This document shows, one piece after another, positions 1-13,107 of a stretch of 64,000 nt of DNA (position 1 is its first letter; every line of letters starts with the position of its first letter). This DNA is from Oenanthe sinensis (taxonomy: Eukaryota > Streptophyta > Magnoliopsida > Apiales > Apiaceae): assembly GCA_028671895.1 (NCBI GenBank), contig CM053795.1, positions 11,181,501-11,245,500 on the forward strand, read 5' to 3'. Below the pieces are notes generated by a model. The model worked only from the letters and a program-made list of their open reading frames with translations, did no database searches and had not been told where the DNA came from. The translations under genes were made by a program, and so were the position numbers.

Positions 1-823
1 AAACATACATTTTTCAGCTTAAAGTCAGAAACAGCTAAAGCTTAGCCAAACAGGCTCTTAAAGAAGTTGTTTTCAAAACTTGTAATGTAAGAATTAGATT
101 ACACACTATGCGCTCTAAATGGAACAATTATGGACATATCCAACATAATTAAGGTTTAACTTAACGCAGTTAAAACTTCTGGTACACTTCTGAAGCTTCA
201 GTAAACTGAATCCTTGCTACAAATTATTTAAAAGAACGGAGAGTTGAAAGGTTTAGTACAAAAATCACTAGCACTTCAAGGGCACAGTTGTGTATGCTCC
301 AATGTAATTAAGGTAAAACAGTATACTAAACTTGTTCTTTTTAGGTCAGTAAAGAAGTCAAACAGATACAGAAGCAGCAGCAAAGAGAGAAATCTACGTC
401 AAAAACTAAAACACGAAAGTATGCGGTGGACCTAATAAATCTCAGCATCATTATGGTGAACTCTAATAACCAGGTTAGGATCAAGAGACATCTCATCTGA
501 TAGGCTATTGGCTAATAAACACTACAATTGAAAATTTCATCACTAGGGTGGCAAGATTCCATTTTCATGAAGGAAGAAAAAACCTATTTTTCCACAAACA
601 ATTCACATTTTCACTTTCTTGGCAAAGAGATTCATTTATTTAATGTGTTACACCTAAATTTTTGCCCAAGTAAAAACATTCATAAATTTGCTTAGACATG
701 GAACCCCACTTCTAAGTTATAAGCCCTCAATTACTGAGAAAAAATTGGCTTATAAGATATAGCACATACAAATACAATGCACTGAACTCAATAATATAGT
801 ATAATCATAAATCAACATGTTAC
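1..823. other. Gene-free stretch (SEC10 intron)
   Basis: Lies between the last visible SEC10 exon and the left edge. I looked on the minus strand for the expected next SEC10 segment and did not find it. No other gene or repeat is evident. Confidence 0.6.
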
Positions 824-3800
824 CTCGGATTAAAAGTGAACTTCTGCCAATGATTAAGCAGACCTTTGTGCAAGCGGTTTCCCTTAAATCAACAACAAAG
901 TGGCACTGTTATGACTTGGAACTTTGTAGTATACCAAAGTACGTCGATTTAAAGTAGTGCTATATGCCTACACTCTAAAATATTATAGAAGAAGCCTACA
1001 AGAACTCTAAACAGATTCCAGGAGCTTCTAAACAATGGACTATACATACAATAACCCCGTTCTTTCATTGTAATGCAAACTTTAGAACTTTTAGTGGATT
1101 TGCACAATTTTGCATAGTCACAATATAATAAATACTGTAACAGATAAGTATGCACATCATCCATGTTAAGAACTGTAAACAGCTTCCAGGAGACATACAC
1201 ACAGGCATAATCATAAGGCACAAAAGTTGTGAAAGAATAAAATTATATAAAATAATTCTCCTCCTTTGTCAAGTAATAACTGTATTAACCCAACAACGAA
1301 ATACATCAACTCATTAAAGAGCTTGTGACTAGATTAGTCATCCCATAGAATGTACTTGCAAAAAGCTGAAAATTATATATTGTTTAGGACATAATAAAAA
1401 TAGTCTACTCATTGACATCACTATATACAAGGTTTCAATAATGTACTACTAAGATGTGAAATTATAAATGCCATACCAATTCAGTCAGGAAAGCTTGTTT
1501 GTTAAGACCGTCTAGTGCAGTGAAAGCTGCCTCAAGCACACGGGAAAGATACGCAACAACTCTGCCAAGGGGTGAATTCAGGCAATTTACCGAATCAGAG
1601 GAATAAACACAAACATATAAAATAAAACAAACATCATCTCTAGGTACCAAAGTTGGTGCAGCAGAATAAATAAATGGAGAAAGTAATTAGTTCAAATCTT
1701 GTGTACATGTATTTGAATTAACAGCTGCATGTTTGTGAGTTTGATATACCTCGTGCATGCATTTGTTGGACGATGATCAGGAATGAGCCCATCATCAGGT
1801 GAGCGATACTCTGTTGCTTTTTGTTCAGCTGAAAGCAACCGTTCCACCTGTGTAAGGAACAGACGGTAGTACTTTTTATAAACATGGAGGCAGAATCTTA
1901 AAAGCTAACACATCAACCTTTACAATTAGACATGCCAAAAACACAATACACCATGACTCCTGACAGAAACTGAAATGGCAGATTTTATAATTAAACATAC
2001 ATCTCTCTTTTAAAAAAAATATAAGATGGAAATCCATATATCACAGACCTCTGCCATGACCGTCTCAATGCATTGCTGAAGCCCTTTATAGGCAGCACCT
2101 TCTGCACTGGACATAGCTGTTGACATTTCCTCACAAGCAGCAGCATGCGCACCGTCGACAGGTAGTAAAAGTCGAGCTATTGAGTTTGAAAAATACTGAA
2201 CAAGGATAAAGCACAGTAAGGATCAGTGAAATATCTTCCAGTATCTTAAATTCTTTAACAGGATTGTATGAATGTACATACTTGCTGCACAATAGCAACA
2301 CTGCTGCCGCAACGCTGTACTGCTACCATGAATGATCGGAAACTGCTTTCTCCAGCAGCAGCTGCAGCTTCTGCCTACAAATCACAATTTATATGTCATT
2401 ATTCAGCCTAATTATGCGTGGTTCACTAGGACAACATTTATCTATTAAACATTTGACATCCAGACTACTGAATATTTTTTATATTCAAAAGAAGGCACGA
2501 AGCAGTTACAGCGGAAGCAGCGGCAGCAGCCACTCTTCGACTAAGGTTTGTGCCAAGCACAAACCTTTCCCTCAAAGCTGCAGCTTCAGTGAGGCTGTCT
2601 CTAGCGCGTTCAAGACCCTCTGTTGTGTATTGACTAACCTGCATGAGAAAGAGGGGGAGAGGAGATCATAAATCCAATCAAACTATTCCTGTTCTAAAGG
2701 CCTAACAGCAGCCCAATTTTGGAATCTTGAAAAGGAAAAACTTACTTGGTCTAAAAGACAAGTGAACATAGGTTTTACGTTTGCTGCAAGTGAGGTGGAC
2801 TGTAAAGATAAATTAATTACTAATTAAAAGATAAACAGATTACAGAAAGTAGCAAGGCAGATTAGTGCAATTGATGATAATACATGCACCGACTCATTTG
2901 ATGAACAAAAGCAGAAACAACACAAACAGCATGTACCAATATAAACCAAAACAAAAGCAAACAGAAATTTGCAAATATATATACATATACATATATATAT
3001 ATATTGTATATATGTATGCATACAATATTAGTCAGCCACTACAAAAAGGAAACGTCAAAGAGATCGATTTATTCTTGCAACCTCTCCACCCGTCATTTTA
3101 GTACATGTCTTACCTCCACATCCATCAGCTGCAACAAGCACGCTGGATATTGTTTGCGGTGGTTGATTGGATAAAAGCAATTCACAGAACACTACCATAT
3201 CTTTAAGTCCAAACAAAATAGAATCATTGACAGCAATTCACACATTTTGGCTAGAGCTAAAAGCAAAACCTCTGAGATTAACATCCTACATCTCGTAAAA
3301 GGAACATTTTTTACAAGAAAGACTCACCACTACATTCAGTGAAGATCTCAAGCATTACTATTGTTTGAAAGTATATTACATCACCATCAAAGTCTATATA
3401 TAATATCCTTAAATCTTGTGAATACATTTGTTTTCTAAAGAATATTCTTCTTTCAGCTACAGTCTATAACGAGCCTTGTGGTACTGACTAGTAACTCAGT
3501 GCAGTCTACAGAGTGAAATTCTGAATCTGTATCATGTAATATGAAATTCCACGGTATTACAGTTCGACGTGTTGTCAGCAAACTACCGCCTACTTAATTT
3601 TATACGCAATAAAATTTGCAATACCACTACTGGCCATGTTCTAGAGATAAGCAGAAAATACATTACATATGCTGATAGTCTAGTACAACAATTCACACAT
3701 GGAGTAGGAGCCGAGGACCTTGCTAGCTTATAAGCACTGCAGGGTCTCTCACAAAAAAGCTAGTCACTATACCCACATCGAGTAGGAGCCAGGGAACTTG

Positions 3801-4928
3801 CCAGCTTATAGCACTTCCAGTTCTCTTACAAGTGAGAATGCTCGTCAAGCATCACTATCCACACATTGGTGGTTATGTTAGTATAATATATGCTTTTTGC
3901 AGGGGGGAAATGCATGGAGTCATGAGCCTCAGTAGGCAATACCTCACTAATGTGGACCTATGGGCTTCCTATGCAGAAATATGGGAGGACAACAATATAA
4001 GTAGAAATGATCTATAATTGTGGATCCTGGAAAAAAAATATTAATAAAGTTGTGCATGCTTCTTCAAAGTATTATTTGAATCTTATTAATAAAGTGATGA
4101 ATGTAATTGGTCATGCAACTCATATCTCTATTGAAGGAAAGAACCATAGCATACTAAGGAAGTTTTCATGTTATACCTGAGATGAAAACAAAGAGCATCT
4201 AGTAATTGCCTCTTCATTCCAACGAACAAACTCTGTCACCACAGTAACAGATATCTGCTGTTGAGAAGATGATATTGAAGCTCCTTTAGAACGTCCTATT
4301 GATCCAGTTGACTCAGAAGATAGCTGGTTCTCAGCACGCAATTCCTCCATCTACATTCAGTTAATTATATTACACATGATAATTAACAAACAAAACGGAG
4401 TACAGGACCCGCACACACACATACACACGCACACATATGGCGAGTGGGAGAAATGCTGATAAACCTTAGCTTTGTAGAGTTGTTTCAGAGACGCTTGCTC
4501 ATACTCGATATACATATCTTTGTGAGGAGAAAACAACGACTCTGTCAATCCTATTCAACAAAGTTATGACTTTAGATTTCAATAAATATATATAAAGATT
4601 AAATAAAACATATATTAAGCAAGAATTCCCGAAATCTGAAAACTTGAATACGTGCATTGCTCTTTTAAAAATATAAAGAAAATTCAAATTTGTTACTGCT
4701 AAAATATAAGGGAGACAGGAAAGATAAAAAAATACACTCGTTCCAAAATAGATGATCCCAGTGTTATTAAACGCGCAACGCGCACCGAAGCGCAAAGGCC
4801 TCCCGGAGCTTAAGCGAGAAGCGCAAACGCGAAGCGCGGATTCATCGAAGATGAGAAAATATACATATATACATATACATATATACATATACATATATAC
4901 ATATATATATATACATATATACATATAC

Positions 4929-4960
<32 letters not shown>

Positions 4961-7900
4961 GTATATTGTCAATAGACAAATAATAAGCAACCAAATTGTC
5001 ATAAAATAATCAAATTAAAAGATGAGGTGTAAAACATAGGCAAATTAAGAGGTCTAAGGTCTAAAACATATTATAGTCATAATAAAAAAGAAATAAATAG
5101 CTAATTAACTATTCTTCAGTACTATCTTCATCATCAAGATTCACAAACTCATCTACTTCACCATCATGATTTGAATTTTCATCAAATTCAACTTTATCTT
5201 CGTTAGCGACTTCATCCTCGTCAACCAAACGTCTTTTAGATGATGATCCCTCCGAGGCATACCAGCTGTATAGATCATCATGTATAGATCATCAGGAGGC
5301 ATACCAGCTGTATAAAATGGGTGGGTATGGTTTTTCTATAATCTGGTCAAAATATACGGTCAAAATAAAAAAGCGCGCTTCAGTGCGCTTCATCTGCGCT
5401 TCGGGCTCTGCGCATAAGCCCCAGAAGCGCTCGCTTCATTGAATGCGCTTCGCTCCAGCTGTGCGATGCGCTTTTTCTGCGCTTCGTTGCGCTTCGCGCT
5501 TAATCGTGCGCTTCATCGCGCTTTTAATAACTCTGGATGATCCTATTGCTAAAGTTGCAATATATCATTTAATTTTATCTTCAGATTTCTCTAAGACAAT
5601 GTAGATACACACACACACACATCAAATAACTTTTAAACACGAGGAAATTGATGGTGACCCCGGATAATTTTTTTTTACCAAACTCATGCCTCTAATCTTA
5701 GTGTATTGAAGTTCATGGGAAAATGTTATGCCCACAAAGAAACCCTTTACACTTCTCAGAGAATTCAGGTGTCATACTGTCATCTATGTTGGATCATGTA
5801 ATTTATGGCAAGGAGGAATAAGTATTCAATAGTTTTTGTAATGTGGCGTTTCCGTGAGGGAAAGTTCAACATGGATGACCAGCACCAGGAAGTGCATGCT
5901 TAAAAGGGGATGAAATAAAGGTGACAAGTTGAGCAACAGGATTCAAACATTATTTCCCAGAATTCCATCCAGCCAAAGTACTTTTACCAGTAACCTTAAA
6001 ACAGCAGTTTCTGTGCAAACTAAAATAACTGAAACTTTCATTCTAAGAAAGTTTGCTAATTAACAAAATATAGGTCACTTTTCTTCCAATGTATATAAAC
6101 ACACGTCAATTCGGTCATCTCGAGTAAGAATTAGACTTTTCAAACATATAAATAAATCCACACCTTCAACATCCAAGTCACCGCACCCAACACCACGTAG
6201 ATCTTTAGCAAGTTCCTGGGTCTTCTCGTATGCCACGGCTAACATTCTAAGATACTGAAAACATGATTATAAAAGAAATGTGTTTAATATTTTGAAGTTG
6301 CATCATATAAGGCATCTACATCAAGAGAACAAAATGTGAACCCGGCGCAAGAACTCACTAATAGAAGTCCACCTTCTTCAACAGGAGGTGGGCTACTAAG
6401 AGATGGCTTTTCCAAGAGTTTCTCGAGTAATTTTGGAACACGGTCCTCCATGACTCGCTGTACCGCAGAAATAAATAATATATCAGGATTTTAAAGTAAT
6501 CAGCAGATCAATACTACAGAACTTCAGACAATGCACACTGCCAAAGATCTGTATAGCAGAACCATATCTCTGCAAGATATACCTGAACCAAGATTGACAT
6601 CACATCATTTGGAGAAGGGAATACAGCCGTTATGGTGGCAGCTTCTTTACGCACAGTATCTGCAAGCCAAAATAGAAAGCACATCAAACACTCTGAAGTG
6701 TAAACTCTTGATCGAAACAACAGAATTGTTCTCACACCAGTAATATCTTTGTAAAGTGAAGACAGTCCACGAGAAACATTGCTAGGACTGGGTTGGGAAT
6801 CCTGGTCACCAAGAAGTAATGCAGTGTCTGAATTCATGACCTCCACATCAAACATCGGACGCAGTCCTACATAATGTTGCATGGCACTGGTACCCTTGTT
6901 AAACTGCATGAACAAACACTGTTAAATTAAGAAGGGCATGAATTCACATTAGTGACAGATTAGACAGCGGAAAACAAGGGGAATTGGTGTAAGAGGTTAC
7001 TACAAAGTGGTTAATATAGCGCTTCTGGAGAGGAGTAAGAGTAAACATCATACATTTAACTCACTTGTGTAGAACTTTCCATCTGCAACGAGTCTAATTC
7101 TTTTATATTATGTTTCTGGGGTCATAATTAATTTTGGTATACGGTATACTTGTTTAAATGAAATGTAAGATTGCTTAATTTGAATGTCCAGATGCCAGCC
7201 GTTTTACTCTGGACCCCAGTATAACTACTGAAAGTTACTGAATTTTTTATTTGGGATTCACAGAGAATGATGTGATTATAATAACAATGAGAAATTAACA
7301 GTCGACACTTTCATGAAATTGTAGATTTTGAATTGCTAGAGTCTGTCGTATACAATTTATTTGATAGAATGGCAATAATAATAGTATGTCCTCCCTAAAA
7401 GAGCAACAAAGCTGACCCTAATTACCTGAGACAAGATCTTAGCACACTCTGCCATGGTAGACAGTTCTCTCCTCTGCGATGCTGCATCGAACTTAGATAA
7501 CAATCTGTTTTCCAGTTCTGTACACGCAAAAAGAAAGCCTTTAATAATTCAATATACAAAGAGAAGTACTCCAATGACCCACCCATGCATATTACAACGT
7601 GATCACAGAAAATATTTCGGACAGAACATAAGAACTCTGTGAATAAGAAATTGATAACTAATGTTCAATTACCATTACAGTATTCTTGAAGGTTAGCAAC
7701 TGCAACTTCCAATCCTCTGCTAGCAGTTGCGTTACCCTCAGCAGATGATACCGTCATGTTTTGCCTTCTTCCAATATCTTCCTCCGCAAATGATCCTAGA
7801 AACGATAATAGCAAAATTAAACTGTCATGCAAGCTCCATGTAGAATTTGAGACTCTGTTCAACTTAATTATCCTTGAACGCAACAAAAAATCCATATTGA

Positions 7901-9866
7901 CTGCTTCAGTAACATACACTGATAACAAATCTAAGAATATATTCTATTCATTCTTTAGAAGATAAAAGACATAAATAAACAAGCATCTTCACTAGCGAAC
8001 GCAATGTGATTCTCGCATTTAGTGAAGCACATTCACTGTTGTAGAAAGCAACATGAAAATCCAGCAACAGTATCAATAATTTAAGATATATCTTAAGTTC
8101 ACCTTCTGATAACACAAATGTCCTTAAAAAAATGACCAAACTGAATATATCTTCGATAGAGGCCTCATACATAGTTTTGGTCAGCAGAAAAAAACTCGCA
8201 AGCAGAACTAATGTTCATCAAAGGTGACAAACAGGCTGTAAAACTGTGCCTGACACCCATGCACTTAAAAGTTAAGCCCTACTAAGAAACATTCTTGATA
8301 CTGAAGTAAAGCAAGAACATAATGAAGAGGGAGAGAGATGAATTCATACGCAATTTTTGAGCAATTGATGCGGCCTCAGCAACACGACTATCATCAGAAA
8401 AAAGCGGCGACAGCTCCATTAAGTCACCCGGGCTACCATTAAACTCCATCAGATACTGCATATACGCAGGGTCATAACAATGAAAGCAGAAAATAATTAA
8501 TATGCACATGACATAAAATTACCTTTATCAGCTCCATCGTTTGGCTGGCAGTATCTCGCTGAGCATCTGCACTCTGTCAAGAAAAGAAAATCATATACTC
8601 CCTCAGTCCCACAAAATATAATTGATCTGAGTTTTACACACTTTAGTTAGAGCTCATACATCTCTGTTTAAGCAATTAAATATATACAACTTGTTAGTTG
8701 AAATTATATATTTTATCTTACTCTATCTCTCTTTTGACATAAATAAGAGTAATGTGAATTATACATATTTTGTAAATATGTATAGGTAGAGACCGAAATT
8801 CAGATGAAAGTCAACCACATTTTAAGGGACAGAAGAGTAAACCTTAAAACTCTGATATAAAATAGAAATTAGAACTATTGCACAAGAGTTGCATCTTCTA
8901 TGATAATACCATGCTCAACTAATGAGTTCTAAAAACTTGTTGATTTTCTCTCATTACCAAGTCATAAATATCCCTGATACGATATTATATTATGTCATTT
9001 AGACACCCTTTATTGAATGTACTTAATCATCTTAGTCATAAACCAATAAACTAGTTTTACCTGCAAATGATCTCCAATTTTAGCAGCAGTTTGTCCAACA
9101 CTAGAAATACGTGAATCAAGTCTTGCAAAGCTTTCAAATAATCCATCTACACCTTTTTCCAGCTGTACATGCAAAGCGAATATTCAACTAAAAATTCATC
9201 GTTCTGAGAATTTATTTAATTAGGAAAGGTGCTAAAATAAAGGCAGACACCCAACCTACCTCAGTGAGTGTCTTCCGGTGCTTTGAATCTTGGGAGGCAA
9301 CTTCTTTCTTGAGATTGTCAAGTCTTCCATCAATCTTTAACAGCATGCTATATTAGTTTTCAGTAGAGGAAGTCACCAACAAATTAAAAACACATATCAT
9401 ACTGTCAAATTCCTTTGCATACCTGTTTCTGCAGATCAACTAACTGAGTGCAGGAATTCTTAAACAAAGACAGCAGAGCATCAACCTCAGGAAATGAAGG
9501 GCTTGCTGCCCCTTGTGCCCATTTTCCAGCTTCAGAAGATTTTATATTACCATTTGGCAAAGCGTCATTCCCAGAACTGTTAGTGTGCCCTTCTAATGAA
9601 TCTGATTCTTCATCTTGAAAAGATGGGAGCAACTCATTTACCAAGTTTCCAAACAATGCATCAAAGGAGAATCCCCCCTACAAAATGTAAATTAGAGGGC
9701 GTCAATGCCAGATGCAGTGACTAGAATACACTGAACATTTGGACAACGCAATTAGGAGTTGTGATCATACCTTAAAATCCTCTATATCTAAAACAAGTGG
9801 CTGGGAATCGATAGCCGAGGATATCGAAGTTTTATCAGTCCTGCCTCTGTTTCTACTCTCTTTCAT
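824..9866 (-). CDS. SEC10: Exocyst complex component SEC10 (3' end off window)
   Basis: SEC10 is a subunit of the octameric exocyst that tethers secretory vesicles to the plasma membrane. I joined 21 coding exons by splice sites and frame: 9866-9771, 9677-9423, 9334-9260, 9162-9061, 8573-8523, 8455-8350, 7795-7673, 7517-7426, 6903-6738, 6659-6583, 6457-6359, 6254-6164, 4550-4465, 4350-4177, 2799-2746, 2638-2510, 2374-2282, 2195-2049, 1847-1750, 1561-1477, 882-824. All junctions are GT-AG and in frame, giving 752 codons. Recognisable stretches include FGNLVNELLPSF, YLMEFNGSPGDLMELS, KEAATITAVFP and RVVAYLSRVLEAAFTAL. They are collinear with plant SEC10 as I know it (about 825 residues), so roughly 70-80 C-terminal residues lie left of base 1. 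The start Met opens the exon after a leader intron. I see no frameshift or stop. Confidence 0.95.
4759..5535. mobile_element. Non-autonomous hAT element with GCGCTT arrays
   Basis: The element is 777 bp and is flanked by perfect 8-bp target duplications GATGATCC (4751-4758 and 5536-5543). Termini are CAGTGTTATTAAA and, on the opposite strand, CAGAGTTATTAAA. An 8-bp duplication with CAG-type ends points to the hAT superfamily. Both subterminal regions are packed with GCGCTTC/GAAGCGC copies in inverted orientation. The middle holds a TA/CATATA microsatellite (about 4858-4962). On the minus strand, 5279-5109 is an open acidic stretch ending in NLDDEDSTEE and a stop, possibly the tail of a lost transposase. 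It sits in the SEC10 intron between 6164 and 4550. Confidence 0.8.
8598..8837. mobile_element. Stowaway-type MITE
   Basis: A 240-bp element in a SEC10 intron with ends CTCCCTCAGTCCC and, reverse-complemented, CTCTTCTGTCCC, flanked by TA on each side (8596-8597 and 8838-8839). The terminal sequence and TA duplication are typical of Tc1/mariner-derived Stowaway MITEs. There is no coding capacity. Confidence 0.8.
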
Positions 9867-9969
9867 CTGAGAACCAAAACATAAAAGTTAGGAGCAAATA
9901 CTAAAGCACCAGTCCAAAGATAGCCAATGATCTCAATAGTAGCTAGATAGCATAATATAGTGTTACTAA

Positions 9970-10262
9970 GAGCATCCCCAATACGGGTTGCCAAGAGGTT
10001 GCTAGGGTTGATGTGGCATGACACTCTTGGTTGCCTACCTATTAGAGTTGGGAGGTTGCCAATCAAGGTTGCCAAAAGTTGGCAACTTCCCAAATTGGTT
10101 AAAACACGTCAACTTTTGAGGTTGCCAACTATTGGAGTAGTTTTTAATAAAAGTTGCTAAGAGTGATATGGATGAAAGAGAAAATAAAAAAATATATATA
10201 TATATATATGATGATATGTCAATGGTAGAAAACTTCTTGAGCAACCTCTATTGAAGATGCTC
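9970..10262. mobile_element. Tourist-like MITE (TAA duplication)
   Basis: A 293-bp element in the SEC10 leader intron. Left end GAGCATCCCCAATACGGGTTGC; the right end read on the minus strand is GAGCATCTTCAATAGAGGTTGC. A 3-bp TAA lies on each side (9967-9969, 10263-10265). The 3-bp TWA duplication and GAGCAT ends suggest PIF/Harbinger derivation. It contains a short TA run near 10,190-10,210. Confidence 0.75.
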
Positions 10263-11593
10263 TAAGTATGAGAATACATTTAAAAATGAGTTTTTTAGTT
10301 CTCTTATCTGTTCATACTACCTAGCAAAAAGGTGATGTTAAGAATATATTGCTACTTAAACTTAATGTTTTTAGAAACAATGAACGTAGCAAACACCAGA
10401 AATTCAGTAAAAATTCTGCAGATCATTTGCAGTAAAATCTTAATCGATGGTCACTTTCCGGCACATAGCATACAAAGTCCCATAACCATTGCACAATATG
10501 TGAAAAGGTAGCAAAGCATCCGTGTGCCCCTCTTGCCTATTATTAGTACACATGATTTAAGAACCGCTGCCGGGAAAAGATGCCCTGTACAAGGGTTTTG
10601 GATTGTTGTATGATCAGTTCTAGGACCAAGGTGACCTTGTCTACCTTAATAAATAAAATGAGTGGTGAAAACTGAAAAGCTGCACCGTGAGAACTAGTTA
10701 GCACTCTATTACCCAGACTCTCCGATTTATTACTTGTACCCGTGTCGACATAACACGAGCACGACTGTGGGTATAGAATCTTAGTTGGATCCTTCACATT
10801 GAAACTGACACTTCACCAATCACCATTCAGCAATCTAGTTCAATATGACATAGATGACCTCTTGACAACTTGTCTATAGGGAGCAAGGTTCATGGAAATT
10901 TGTTTCTATGACATCATTTCGAAATTATGCTGCAAACTTGACACATATAATTAAATGTAAGATTTACGGCTAGTAGATATTATTCTTAATTCTTAATGTA
11001 CATCAAATGAAGATTATATTAAATTTCACTTGTGCTAAACTTGCAGGCCTAGCCCCCACAAACGTATCCAATTCTGGATCCAAATCAAAGAACCCTAATA
11101 TCTTAAAGTTTCAAAAACCTATCCAATATTCGATTTCCGGTAACATAAGTTAGTCAATGTACTTTCTAATATAGCCAGGCCTCGCATTTCTCCAACCATT
11201 TCGCGATGCAATTTCACCATGATGCAAAAACGAAACCATAACAGACACAAACCATTCAACAAGTAACTAAAATATTAATAGTACATAAAATTCAAAACTA
11301 AAATGCTAGCAGGTACACGCAAATTAGACGAACTACGTGCACGTTCCATCCAACCTACGCAACAATAATTTAGTGAAGCCATCTATATCAAGCATACCTA
11401 AACAAAAGTATCAACTCGCATAAATCTCAAAACACAAATAAATCATATAAAATCACTCGAATTGTTTCAAATAAATAGAGATTAAAATGTGAATGAATAA
11501 CAAATTATTAAACACGATCTATAAACAAACAAATTTAAATACCTAACTAATCCGATTTATAAACTGAGTTAGGAGATAATTGCATAGAGTTAC

Positions 11594-11797
11594 CTTTTTG
11601 ATGTTTGAATTAGTGTGATATATTGACTGCAGCAGATGATTTGTATATCACTGATGTTATTCTTTGTACTCTTCGCGTTTGATATAGATCGAGCAAGGTT
11701 AGAGAGAGAAATTGATAGAGTTTTAGAGAGAGAGAGAGAACAGACTGTATAGCGAAGACTACAATGATGATATGTGACCTGAATGACCATTATATCC
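11594..11797 (-). promoter_or_regulatory. SEC10 leader exon and core promoter
   Basis: On the minus strand a CT-rich leader (repeated CTCTCT between about 11,690 and 11,745) ends in AAAAG followed by a GTAACT donor at 11593. The next acceptor, TTCTCAG, falls directly before the SEC10 start codon at 9866. The leader intron would therefore be about 1.7 kb (11593-9867). A TATA-like stretch (ATATAA) lies near 11,791-11,796. The transcription start near 11,765 is inferred from TATA spacing only. Confidence 0.5.
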
Positions 11798-13107
11798 TTG
11801 ATAGGTGCCTGTCGTGGAATTAAAAGATATGGGTATTTTGGTCAGGTTACTAGCTGGAGTAGGTCGCTTTTTGTTTTTATTTATAGATTTATAGATTAAT
11901 GTTATGTATCTAAAAATATTTTTATCGTGTGACAATGTAAAATTTTAATTAATGTGATTAATATAATTGTAAGAAAAGTTTATTTAATTTATTATTTTTA
12001 TGATTATTCAAAGAAAAATATAAATTAATACACTGTTACATTATTGAAAAAATATTTTAAAAGCATATGTAAAATGAGTAGCAAAACTCTTCTTTACATT
12101 GTTTTTTTTTAATATTACACATTCGACCTTTCACCTTTGCTTGTATCAAAAGATGTACTATTTAAAGTGAATACTATCGTGGCAGGCGAACAAAACCAAC
12201 CAAACAACTTAACGCATGTTTGCCCTATATGTCACAATTTATGGATAAAATGTCATAAATGGCACATTCAAAAAAATGGTCCTAAATATCACTCCAAAAC
12301 GCTACATCGTGTAGAGTTTTGGAAAAAAAATATATCCTCAAAACGCTATTTTAAGTTACGTTTTTTAGCCTAAAACCCAAGATAAAGTAACGTTTTTTCC
12401 CCAAAAAAATTAAAAATAAAATTTAAAAAGTGCAAAATGCTACATGAAGTAGAGTTTTTCTCAAAAAAATAAATAAAAAATGCAAAACGCTACACGAAAT
12501 AGCGTTTTTACCCCTTTTCCAGCACGCCACACTATGTAGCGTTTTGGAGTTGTGCAATTTAGGGTATTTTTTCCCCAAATTGTGAGAGCCTTTTCTCCGA
12601 CTTAACAATATTTAAAGTGAAACTTACTAATGAGGTTGCAACAAATAACATGAAATGAACTTTTAAAAAAAATACGATTATAGGGGGTGTTTGGGGAACT
12701 TTTTTCCAGAATAAGTCAACCTATTTTAAGACAAAGTTAGAGATCCCTAACTTTTTTCCGAAAAAAGTTAACTTTTTTTGCAATTTATAGAATCTCAAAT
12801 ATACATTAAATACTTGTATAAAAAACATTTATCAAAATATGAAAATTTTATCCGAAAATAAGTCTAAAATGACTTATTTTAAGGCAGGCCAATAGACTTT
12901 TTTCAATCGGCGACTTAATTAAAAATTGATGCATAGTTGAATAACCAATTAGCTCATTTGCCTGATTTTAATTCCCCTCTCGCTTTTCCCGCCTCCCAAG
13001 TTCTTTTGGTTTTAAAACAATTCGCTCCCGCACATAGAAAAAAAGAAATTCACAGTTCCCGAGGCCCGGTGCGTCGTCGCAGTCGCCATTGCCGGAGCTA
13101 ATAAAAA
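11798..13107. other. Divergent SEC10/TRAIP intergenic region
   Basis: About 1.3 kb between two divergently transcribed genes. It holds the inverted-repeat element at 12222-12590 and an AT-rich stretch near 12,680-12,900 with AATAAGTC/GACTTATT inverted motifs (possibly a decayed MITE). The TRAIP leader is probably about 12,990-13,107. No other gene is seen. Confidence 0.6.
12222..12590. repeat. CGCTA-palindrome inverted-repeat element, copy 1
   Basis: About 369 bp whose outer arms are inverted copies: GCCCTATATGTCACAATTT on the left pairs imperfectly with the reverse complement of the right end, GGCTCTCACAATTTGGGG. Inside are several imperfect palindromic modules of AAAACGCTAC...GTAGCGTTTT form, spaced by A- or T-rich linkers. 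A second, better matched copy lies at 23458-23873. I do not recognise a named family, and no target duplication is clear. Confidence 0.6.

Noticed and set aside
4499..5009. Long open frames on both strands rich in Tyr and Ile
   Set aside because: They translate the TA/CATATA microsatellite inside the hAT element and contain no domain.
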